Part shown: positions 7,402-12,780 of the stretch, piece after piece
Layout of the letters: every line of letters begins with the position of its first letter
How positions within the stretch are numbered: the stretch's first letter is position 1
Source of the DNA: Frankiales bacterium
GTDB taxonomy: Bacteria > Actinomycetota > Actinomycetes > Mycobacteriales > SCTD01
Direction of reading: 5' to 3'
Assembly (NCBI GenBank): GCA_025464795.1
Contig: JAODNB010000186.1
Span: 1-13,085, forward strand
DNA: 13,085 nucleotides
Position numbers and translations under genes: made by a program
Notes under the pieces: generated by a model
Told to the model about the DNA's origin: nothing
Database searches by the model: none
The model's input: only the letters and a program-made list of their open reading frames with translations

Positions 7402-7649
7402 CCGCCAAGAACCTCCAGGACGACCTCAAGGCTGACCTGCTCGCTGACCTCGCGCCCGTCGACGCCTCCCCTGCTCCCCCGGTGGACCCCGTTCCGGTCG
7501 CTCCGCCCCCCGTCGACAGCACGCCCGTCGTGTCCGTCGCGTGGACGCCGCTGCGCTGGTCGCGGCCCCGCGTCGTGCGTGCCAAGGACGGCGTCGGCAA
7601 GGCCGTGCGGCTGGGTCCGCTCGCCGTCGAGCTGTCCGTCAAGGACTGA
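7398..7649 (+). CDS. Small proline-rich protein coupled to the ParA-like ATPase
   Basis: I do not recognise this 83-residue protein. It has three parts: an acidic, helix-prone N-terminus (NLQDDLKADLLADLAPVD, 5-22); a disordered Pro/Val/Ala stretch (about 20-45); and a basic, partly hydrophobic C-terminus with two tryptophans (W49, W54) and several Arg/Lys (53-73). The ATG overlaps the ParA stop in ATGA (7398-7401), which makes it a real coupled gene. It has no helix-turn-helix and is not ParB-like. Orphan ParA ATPases are often encoded with a small, partly disordered adaptor that links the ATPase to its cargo (McdB beside McdA is one example), and the order and composition here fit such a role; this is inference. 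The stop lies in a hairpin shared with the convergent pentapeptide gene. Confidence 0.85.
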   Translation: MTAKNLQDDLKADLLADLAPVDASPAPPVDPVPVAPPPVDSTPVVSVAWTPLRWSRPRVVRAKDGVGKAVRLGPLAVELSVKD

Positions 7650-7668
7650 CGACCCCGTCAGTCGGGGT
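7644..7668. terminator. Overlapping hairpins between convergent genes
   Basis: GACTGAC (7644-7650) pairs with GTCAGTC (7657-7663), a 7-bp stem with a 6-nt loop. A second, exclusive hairpin pairs ACCCCG (7652-7657) with CGGGGT (7663-7668). Both stop codons of the convergent genes lie in the first hairpin. There is no T-tract, so intrinsic termination is uncertain, though it could work in both directions. Confidence 0.4.
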
Positions 7669-8239
7669 GGACCTCGAGACCCTGCGCGAGCACGAGCGTC
7701 ACCGCCTGCTGGTAGGTGATCTTCGCCCCCCGCAGGTTCACCGCGCCCGGGTCGAGCGAGCTCAGGTCCGAGCCCCGCAGGTCCGCGCCGGAGAGGTCGG
7801 CCTTGCTCCAGGTCGCCCCGCTCAGGTCGAGGCCGGTCAGGGTGCCGTTCGACGCACGCACCCCGCCGAGGTCAGCCTCCCTCATGCGGGCGTCCTTGAG
7901 GGTGGCGCTCGACAGGTTGGCGTTGCGCAGGTTCACGAAGGACCACTCGCCGCCTTCGACCGTCAGCAGGTCCAGGGTGCAGCTGTCGAACCGGCTACCG
8001 GTCAGCTTGCACCCGGTGAAGGTGGCGTCGAAGAAGCTGCACCGGACGAACGTGCAGTTGACGAACGCAGTCGAGTGGTGCGCCGAGACGTTGAAGCGCA
8101 CTCCGCGGAACGTGCAGCCGTCGAAGACGGCGTTGCGGGTCGTGACCTCCGTGAGGTCGCACTCGACGAACGTCACCTGCTCGAAGGACTCGCCGACGAT
8201 GTCCCGGCCTCCCCAGTCCTCGCCGTTGACCTCCTCCAT
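7658..8239 (-). CDS. MfpA/Qnr-like pentapeptide-repeat protein
   Basis: A 193-residue pentapeptide-repeat protein predicted to fold as a right-handed quadrilateral beta-helix. Repeats of the A(D/N)LSX type run through it, for example AVFDGCTFRGVRF (37-49), AFVNCTFVRCSFF (58-70), ANLSSATLKDARM (107-119) and ADLSGADLRGSDL (147-159). As recalled, length, the order of Cys/Phe-rich then Leu-rich coils, and the closing helix ITYQQAVTLVLAQGL (174-188) match mycobacterial MfpA. MfpA and Qnr mimic DNA, bind gyrase and lower fluoroquinolone sensitivity. Whether this protein acts on gyrase is inference. Its ATG shares one base with the priA stop (TGATG, 8237-8241), so it is translated as the last gene of this his segment. 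It is not beside the G-protein (conservon) genes that accompany mycobacterial mfpA. Qnr-type loops are not obvious. Confidence 0.88.
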   Translation of the reverse strand: MEEVNGEDWGGRDIVGESFEQVTFVECDLTEVTTRNAVFDGCTFRGVRFNVSAHHSTAFVNCTFVRCSFFDATFTGCKLTGSRFDSCTLDLLTVEGGEWSFVNLRNANLSSATLKDARMREADLGGVRASNGTLTGLDLSGATWSKADLSGADLRGSDLSSLDPGAVNLRGAKITYQQAVTLVLAQGLEVHPD

Positions 8240-8952
8240 CAGCGGACGGCGGCAAGGGCCTCAGGGAGGGTGAAAGCCCCTGCGTACAGGGCCTTTCCGA
8301 CGATCGCGCCCTCGACCCCGGGTACGCCGGCGATGGCAACGAGGTCCGCCAAGGAGGACACTCCCCCGCTGGCGACGACGGGCTTGGTCGTAGCGGCGCA
8401 GACCTGCGCCAGGAGCTCCAGGTTCGGACCGGTGAGGGTGCCGTCCCGCTTGACGTCCGTGACGACGTAGCGAGCACAGCCGTCCCGGTCGAGGCGCTCG
8501 AGCACCTCGAAGAGCTCGCCGCCGTCCTGCGTCCAGCCGCGAGCGCTGAGGGTCGTTCCTCGGACGTCGAGGCCCACCGCGATCCTGTCCGCGAAGCGAG
8601 CGATCGCGGACCGGACCCACTCGGGCGTCTCCAGCGCGGCAGTCCCGAGGTTGACCCGAGCGCAGCCGGTAGCCAGCGCTGCCTCGAGGGAGGCGTCGTC
8701 GCGGATGCCACCGCTCATCTCGACCTTCACGTCGAGCTTGCCCACGACCTCGGCGAGCAGCTCCCGGTTGCTGCCGGTGCCGAAGGCCGCATCGAGGTCG
8801 ACGAGGTGCACCCACTCCGCACCGTCGGTCTGCCACTGCAGCGCAGCACCGACCGGGTCTCCGTACGACGTCTCGGAACCCGACTCGCCCTGCACGAGAC
8901 GGACGGCTTGACCGTCCCGCACGTCGACAGCGGGCAGCAGCTCAAGGGTCAT
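8239..8952 (-). CDS. priA: PriA: ProFAR isomerase / phosphoribosylanthranilate isomerase
   Basis: HisA-type (beta-alpha)8 isomerase, 237 residues. It converts ProFAR to PRFAR in histidine synthesis; the actinobacterial PriA form also isomerises phosphoribosylanthranilate for tryptophan, replacing TrpF. Catalytic aspartates are D10 (LLPAVDVRDG) and D166 (VVTDVKRDGTL). Features that recall PriA are R18 in QAVRLVQGE, HLVDLDAAFGTGSN (49-62), GLDVRG (127-132) and the loop SARGWTQDGGEL (136-147) with R138 and W140. The dual role follows from family knowledge and is untested here. An AAGGAG SD (8967-8962) lies 9 nt before the ATG at 8952, one of the clearer SDs in the window. The ATG overlaps the stop of the 104-codon gene (ATGA, 8949-8952), and the stop overlaps the pentapeptide gene. 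Confidence 0.96.
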   Translation of the reverse strand: MTLELLPAVDVRDGQAVRLVQGESGSETSYGDPVGAALQWQTDGAEWVHLVDLDAAFGTGSNRELLAEVVGKLDVKVEMSGGIRDDASLEAALATGCARVNLGTAALETPEWVRSAIARFADRIAVGLDVRGTTLSARGWTQDGGELFEVLERLDRDGCARYVVTDVKRDGTLTGPNLELLAQVCAATTKPVVASGGVSSLADLVAIAGVPGVEGAIVGKALYAGAFTLPEALAAVR

Positions 8953-9263
8953 CGGGTGGTGCTCCTTCGGGTGTTGACGTAGACCAGCATGCACGCGGCG
9001 GTCAGGATCGCGATCGAGATGCGGGCGGCGAGTCCCGGAAGGAAGAACCAGATCACGACCTGCATCGCGGCGAACACCACGACCAGTCGCAGGATCTCGC
9101 TGGTGGGCAGCGCACCGTAACGACGGCGACGCTTCGGCAGAGCGACAGCCGGTACGAGCGCTTTGCGACGGGCTGCCTTCTCCCGCTTTCGGGCCGCTGC
9201 TTCGACCTCGAGCCGGCGGGCTGCTTCCCTGGTGGCGCGGGCCTTCTGCCTCTCCTTGCTCAC
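8949..9263 (-). CDS. Small basic two-helix membrane protein in the his operon
   Basis: A 104-residue protein of unknown function. Residues 1-35 are almost all Ala, Arg, Glu and Lys and should form a charged helix or coiled coil. A basic cluster KRRRR (44-48) precedes two membrane segments (about 57-76, with EILRLVVVFAAMQVVIWFFL, and about 82-97). The basic end probably faces the cytoplasm and could touch nucleic acid or a protein partner (inference). The start is a GTG at 9263, 7 bp after the hisH stop, with no clear SD; the stop overlaps priA in ATGA. The gene is thus locked between hisH and priA on one message. Small membrane proteins within actinobacterial his operons are often left as hypothetical; no his reaction needs one. 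Confidence 0.85.
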   Translation of the reverse strand: MSKERQKARATREAARRLEVEAAARKREKAARRKALVPAVALPKRRRRYGALPTSEILRLVVVFAAMQVVIWFFLPGLAARISIAILTAACMLVYVNTRRSTTR

Positions 9264-9270
9264 CGAGGGC

Positions 9271-9870
9271 TCACAGGCTGCGTACCCAGTTCTCCAGGAG
9301 GTGCGAGCCGGCGTCGCCGCTCTTCTCCGGGTGGAACTGGGTCGCGCTCAGGACCCCGCGCTCGACAGCCGCGGTGAAGACCTCGCCGTGCTCGGCGGTC
9401 GTGCACAGCGCGTCGGGGACATCTCGTGCCGCGTACGAGTGCACGAAGTAGAACCGCTCGTCCTCGACGCCCTGGAACAGGACCGACCCCTCGGGTGGGC
9501 TCAGGGTGTTCCAACCCATGTGCGGCACGATCGGTGCGTCGAGGCGCGTGACGTCGCCGGGTAGGACGCCGAGCCCGTCGGTGGTCTCCCCGTGCTCCAG
9601 GCCCCGCTCGAACAGGATCTGCATTCCCACGCAGATGCCGAGCACCGGCCGCTGCTGACTCAGCCGGTCTTGGATGACGGATCCACCCCGGATCGCGTTG
9701 AGGCTGCGCATGCAGGCCGCATAGGCCCCGACGCCGGGAACGACCAAGCCGTCGCACTCCGCTGCCTCAGTGAGATCGCTCGTGACGACGACGTCCGGAG
9801 TCACTCTCGCGAGAGCGCGCTCGGCAGAGCGCAGGTTGCCGGAGCCGTAGTCGAGGACCACCACCTTCAC
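9271..9870 (-). CDS. hisH: Imidazole glycerol phosphate synthase, glutaminase subunit HisH
   Basis: A class I glutamine amidotransferase of 199 residues that makes ammonia from glutamine and passes it to HisF. The triad is C80 in GICVGMQILF, H180 and E182 in QFHPEKS. Other family marks are the N-terminal VLDYGSGNLRS (5-15), the oxyanion region VVPGVGAY (43-50) and PHMGWN (116-121). The position after the nucleophile is Val, where Leu or Gln is more usual. The GTG at 9870 is the right start by family length; GGAG lies about 6 nt before it. It overlaps the stop of a 30-codon ORF in GTGA (9867-9870). The frame stays open upstream into hisB, but that part is antisense-like and has no HisH character. 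Confidence 0.97.
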   Translation of the reverse strand: MKVVVLDYGSGNLRSAERALARVTPDVVVTSDLTEAAECDGLVVPGVGAYAACMRSLNAIRGGSVIQDRLSQQRPVLGICVGMQILFERGLEHGETTDGLGVLPGDVTRLDAPIVPHMGWNTLSPPEGSVLFQGVEDERFYFVHSYAARDVPDALCTTAEHGEVFTAAVERGVLSATQFHPEKSGDAGSHLLENWVRSL

Positions 9871-9959
9871 GACCGGCTCCGCCGCTGCCACGCCCTCAGC
9901 GCCGGACCGACGCCCGTGAAGGCACCGGCGAGCAACAGCAGGTAGAGCGCCCAGATCAC
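9867..9959 (-). CDS. 30-residue single-helix membrane micro-ORF between hisB and hisH
   Basis: A short ORF that fills the gap between hisB and hisH exactly. The GTG at 9959 follows the hisB TAG with no base between, and the TGA (9869-9867) overlaps the hisH GTG in GTGA. The product starts MIWALYLLLLAGAFTGVG, a membrane helix, and ends with a basic tail containing RAWQRRSRS, so the C-terminus probably stays inside the cell. There is no recognisable family and no his enzyme of this size. Two facts favour a real gene: the close packing on both sides matches the coupling used elsewhere in the operon, and the reading is a clean hydrophobic helix with a positive end. Its translation could also just carry ribosomes from hisB to hisH. 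A distant SD-like AAGGG lies about 11 nt upstream. Confidence 0.6.
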   Translation of the reverse strand: MIWALYLLLLAGAFTGVGPALRAWQRRSRS

Positions 9960-10547
9960 CTAGAGCACGCCCTTGGTCGAGGGCACTCCCGTCACGCGGG
10001 GGTCCAGCTCGCACGCCGTACGGAGGGCGCGCGCGACCGCCTTGAACTGGGTCTCGACGACGTGGTGCGCGTTGCGGCCGCTGAGGACGCGCACGTGCAG
10101 CGCGATCTGACTGGTCGCGACGAAGCTCTCCCAGATGTGCTTGGTCAGAGTGGTGTCGTAGCTGCCGATCAGCTCCACCATCTCGGGCTCGTCGTGCACT
10201 AGGTAGGGGCGGCCGCTGAGGTCGACGGCAGCCTGGACGAGGGCCTCGTCCAGGGGCACGAGTGCGTCACCGAAACGACGGATGCCGGCCTTGTCCCCGA
10301 GCGCCTCGCGCAGGGCCTGACCCAGGGCGAGGGAGGTGTCTTCGACGGTGTGGTGGGCGTCGACGTGCAGATCGCCCTTGGTGACGACGGTCAGGTCGAA
10401 GCCGCCGTGCTTGCCGAGCTGGCTGACCATGTGGTCGAAGAACGGCACGCCGGTGTCTGAGGACGCCTGGCCGGTCCCGTCGATGGTGAGCTCGACGCGG
10501 ACGTCGCTCTCCTTGGTCGTGCGCTCGATCAGAGCCGTGCGTGACAT
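9960..10547 (-). CDS. hisB: Imidazoleglycerol-phosphate dehydratase HisB
   Basis: Dehydrates imidazole glycerol phosphate to imidazole acetol phosphate. At 195 residues it is the monofunctional form, without the phosphatase domain fused in enterobacteria. Manganese-binding motifs are DAHHTVED (63-70) and NAHHVVE (159-165); FFDHM (36-40) and STKGVL at the C-terminus are also typical. The ATG at 10547 lies 6 nt after TAGCCT, so hisB seems to have its own, probably leaderless, promoter. In many actinobacteria hisB directly follows hisC; here an opposite-strand pair lies between them, and hisB is the first gene of a unit hisB / 30-codon ORF / hisH / 104-codon ORF / priA / pentapeptide gene. The gap to the divergent HipA-like gene is 75 bp. 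Confidence 0.97.
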   Translation of the reverse strand: MSRTALIERTTKESDVRVELTIDGTGQASSDTGVPFFDHMVSQLGKHGGFDLTVVTKGDLHVDAHHTVEDTSLALGQALREALGDKAGIRRFGDALVPLDEALVQAAVDLSGRPYLVHDEPEMVELIGSYDTTLTKHIWESFVATSQIALHVRVLSGRNAHHVVETQFKAVARALRTACELDPRVTGVPSTKGVL

Positions 10548-10553
10548 GCCCCC

Positions 10554-10559
10554 AGGCTA
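10554..10559 (-). promoter_or_regulatory. -10 hexamer for leaderless hisB transcript
   Basis: TAGCCT on the minus strand ends 6 nt before the hisB ATG at 10547. The spacer is GGGGGC, so an SD role for the G-run cannot be excluded, but it is too close to the ATG for a normal one. No -35 was recognised. Confidence 0.5.
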
Positions 10560-10610
10560 TCGGGCGCCCCGAGGCGCGAGGGCGGCACTCGCCTCAGGTG
10601 CGCTCCGGCC

Positions 10611-10616
10611 TAGGCT
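10611..10616 (+). promoter_or_regulatory. -10 hexamer for leaderless HipA-like gene
   Basis: TAGGCT ends 6 nt before the GTG at 10623. With TAGCCT facing the other way at 10554-10559, the 75-bp intergenic region holds a divergent promoter pair for hisB and the HipA-like gene. Confidence 0.5.
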
Positions 10617-10622
10617 TCGGAG

Positions 10623-11333
10623 GTGCTCAGGACCGTGACCGCAACGCGCTACGTGACGCCGCTGCGCGAAGGCGGTTCGCTGCCGGGCCTCATGGAGGCC
10701 GACGACCTCGGCACCTACGTCGTGAAGTACGTCGGCGCCGGGCAGGGCCGCAAGACGCTCATCGCCGAGATCATCTGCGCGGGCATCGCGCGTGCGCTGA
10801 GCCTGCCGGTGCCCGAGCTGGTCCTCGTCGACGTCGACCCGCTGCTGGGACGGTCCGAGCCCGATGAAGAGGTGCAGGACCTCCTCAACAGCAGCGCCGG
10901 ACTCAACCTCGGGATGGACTTCCTGCCAGGGGCCCTCGGGTTCGACCCGCTCGCCCACCAGGTCGACGCCACCCTCGCCAGCACGGTCCTGTGGTTCGAC
11001 GCGCTCGTCGGCAACGTGGACCGCTCGTGGCGCAACCCGAACCTGCTCATGTGGCACCGAGAGCTGTGGCTCATCGACCACGGCGCGACCCTGGTCTTCC
11101 ACCACGCGTGGCCTCGCGCGCAGAGCTGGATCACCAAGCCGTACGACGTCAACGGGCACGTGCTGTCGGAGATGGCGACCGCGACCGTCGAGCCGGAGCT
11201 CAGCGACGAGCAGATCCGCTCCGCACTCGACGACGTCCCCGACGTGTGGCTCACGGACGAGCCCGGTTTCGACGGCCCGGATGCCCTGAGAGCGGCGTAC
11301 GTCCAGCAGCTCATCGGCAGGCGGGACCGATGA
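10623..11333 (+). CDS. HipA-like (HipA_2-type) kinase
   Basis: A 236-residue protein resembling the short HipA-related kinases often encoded beside DUF3037. HipA kinases phosphorylate proteins such as glutamyl-tRNA synthetase; targets of this short type are not known to me. Visible kinase features are a possible ATP lysine K35 in YVVKYVG, a helix with E49 (TLIAEIICAGIARAL), the catalytic-like FDALVGNVDRSWRNPNLL (125-142; D133, N138) and the metal-binding-like IDHG (151-154, D152). The HipA N-terminal domain and a HipB antitoxin gene are both missing. The GTG at 10623 lies 6 nt after TAGGCT. The stop overlaps the DUF3037 start in ATGA (11330-11333). The pair sits on the plus strand between hisC and hisB. 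Toxin-like behaviour is possible but unproven; the kinase fold is well supported. Confidence 0.88.
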   Translation: MLRTVTATRYVTPLREGGSLPGLMEADDLGTYVVKYVGAGQGRKTLIAEIICAGIARALSLPVPELVLVDVDPLLGRSEPDEEVQDLLNSSAGLNLGMDFLPGALGFDPLAHQVDATLASTVLWFDALVGNVDRSWRNPNLLMWHRELWLIDHGATLVFHHAWPRAQSWITKPYDVNGHVLSEMATATVEPELSDEQIRSALDDVPDVWLTDEPGFDGPDALRAAYVQQLIGRRDR

Positions 11334-11698
11334 GCAGCCTGTTCGAGTACGCCCTGCTGCAGGCCGTGCCCCGCGTCCAGCGCGGCGAGTCCATCAACGT
11401 CGGCATCGTGCTCTACAGCCAGGACCTCGACTTCCTCGACGCCCGAGTGCACGTGGACGCGGCGCGGCTGCGCTGCCTGGACCAGGACATCGACGTCGAA
11501 GCCGTCCGCGAGATGCTCGACGCCGTCTGTCGCGCCTGCCGGGGCGAGGGCCCCGCCGGCGCCACTCCCCTCCGCCAGCGGTTCGGGTGGCTCACCGCAC
11601 CGCGCAGCACGGTCGTCCGTACCGGCCCCATCCACACGGGCAAGACGGACGACCCGGCAGCGGACCTGCTGCGCCTGCACACCGACCTGGTCCTCTAG
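11330..11698 (+). CDS. DUF3037 family protein, partner of the HipA-like kinase
   Basis: A 122-residue protein with the hallmark segments of DUF3037: YALLQAVPRVQRGESINVGI (7-26) and RFGWLTAPRSTVVRTGPIH (84-102). The function of the family is unknown. It is translationally coupled to the HipA-like kinase (ATGA overlap), an arrangement that I recall recurring in other genomes, so it is likely to be a partner, regulator or substrate of the kinase (inference). The conserved Arg-Gly-Glu and Asn-Val-Gly groups and the late His102 would be candidate functional residues. Its TAG lies in the CTAG at 11695-11698, shared on the other strand with the hisC stop, so no terminator space exists between the convergent genes. 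Confidence 0.9.
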   Translation: MSSLFEYALLQAVPRVQRGESINVGIVLYSQDLDFLDARVHVDAARLRCLDQDIDVEAVREMLDAVCRACRGEGPAGATPLRQRFGWLTAPRSTVVRTGPIHTGKTDDPAADLLRLHTDLVL

Positions 11699-12780
11699 GA
11701 CCTGACGACAGCTGCCAGGGCGTCGAGGAAGGCGGTCGTCTCGGGCTCGGTGCCGGCGTTGACGCGCAGCCAGCCGGCGAGACCTGGGCCGGTCGACACG
11801 TCACGGACGAGGACGCCCTCGTCGAGCAGCTGCTGCCACACGACGGACGGCTCGTCGAAGGGACCGAAGAGCAGGAAGTTCGACTCCGTCGGGACGCTCG
11901 TGAGCCCGACCGCGGCGACTCCGGCGACCATCCGGTCGCGCTGCGCCTTCACCGCCTCGACGGTGCCGAGCAGCTCGTCGGTGTGTGCCAGAGCGACCCG
12001 CGCGGCCGCCTGCGTCAGGGCTGACAGGTGGTAGGGCAGCCGCACCAGGCGAAGGGCGTCGACGACCTCAGGCGAGGCGGCCAGGTAGCCCAGCCGGAGG
12101 CCGGCTCCGGCGAAGGCCTTGGACATCGTTCGCGACACGATCAGCCGGGGGCACTCCCCCAGCAGCGTCACGGCCGACACGGTGCTGCCGAACTCCGCGT
12201 AGGCCTCATCGCACACGACCATGCCCGGCGTCGCGTCGTGGACCGCCTTCACCACCTCGAGCGACAGGCTCGTGCCGGTCGGGTTGTTGGGCGTGGTGAG
12301 GAAGGTGATCGCAGGCGAGTGCTGCTCCACGGCAGCGACGGCCGAGGCGACCGACAGCGTGAAGTCCGCCGCTCGCTGTGAGGCGACCCAGGCAGTGTTC
12401 GTGCCGGCCGCCAGCAGCGGGTGCATCGAGTAGGAGGGCTCGAAGCCGAGGGCGGTCCGTCCTGGACCGCCGAAGGCCTGGCAGACCTGCTGCAGCACCT
12501 CGTTGGAGCCGTTCGCGGCCCACACCTGGTCGACCGAGACAGCGACGCCGGTGACGCGCGTCAGGTAGGCCGCGAGGTCCGTGCGCAGGGCGACGGCCTC
12601 GCGGTCCGGGTAGCGGTTCATCGTCCCGGCGGCACCGGCGACGGCAGCAGCGAGGTCGGCCACCAACGAGGCGGACGGCGGAAAGGGGTTCTCGTTGACG
12701 TTCAGCTGGATGGCCTCAGGGAGCTGAGGTGCGCCGTACGGCTGCTTGCCGACCAGGTCGTCCCGGACGGGCAGGCTCAA
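11695..12780 (-). CDS. hisC: Histidinol-phosphate aminotransferase HisC
   Basis: PLP-dependent transaminase that turns imidazole acetol phosphate and glutamate into histidinol phosphate. At 361 residues it is of normal length. The Schiff-base lysine is K221 in SRTMSKAFAGAGLRLGY; N166 in TPNNPTGT, D191 and Y194 in CDEAYAEF, R229 and R339 (LRVNAGT) are the expected cofactor and substrate residues. The start is taken as TTG at 12780: it gives the family N-terminus (SLPVRDDLVGKQPYGAPQL), has a GGAGAGG SD 4 nt upstream, and overlaps the hisD stop in TTGA (12777-12780). An in-frame ATG at 12861 would add 27 Arg/Gly/Pro-rich residues that are antisense-like overlap with hisD. It is co-transcribed with hisD, and its stop meets the DUF3037 gene head-on. 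Confidence 0.96.
   Translation of the reverse strand: MSLPVRDDLVGKQPYGAPQLPEAIQLNVNENPFPPSASLVADLAAAVAGAAGTMNRYPDREAVALRTDLAAYLTRVTGVAVSVDQVWAANGSNEVLQQVCQAFGGPGRTALGFEPSYSMHPLLAAGTNTAWVASQRAADFTLSVASAVAAVEQHSPAITFLTTPNNPTGTSLSLEVVKAVHDATPGMVVCDEAYAEFGSTVSAVTLLGECPRLIVSRTMSKAFAGAGLRLGYLAASPEVVDALRLVRLPYHLSALTQAAARVALAHTDELLGTVEAVKAQRDRMVAGVAAVGLTSVPTESNFLLFGPFDEPSVVWQQLLDEGVLVRDVSTGPGLAGWLRVNAGTEPETTAFLDALAAVVRS

Noticed and set aside
7398..7649. Small gene after the ParA-type ATPase as a ParB
   Set aside because: It has 83 residues, no helix-turn-helix and no CTPase motif, and no parS-like site was noticed. Adaptor is a better working label.
7658..8239. Conservon membership of the MfpA-like gene
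   Set aside because: No roadblock, DUF742 or small GTPase genes lie beside it. The nearby kinase and ParA genes are different families and are on the opposite strand.
10715..11680. 321-codon minus-strand frame opposite the HipA-like and DUF3037 genes, which would fill the hisC-hisB gap
   Set aside because: Its translation has no recognisable domain, it lies antisense to two coupled genes with clear family motifs, and it is not needed for the his pathway.
10623..11698. Classic HipBA toxin-antitoxin locus
   Set aside because: No HipB-type DNA-binding gene is present and the kinase lacks the HipA N-terminal domain. The DUF3037 protein lies downstream, whereas an antitoxin gene usually precedes the toxin gene.
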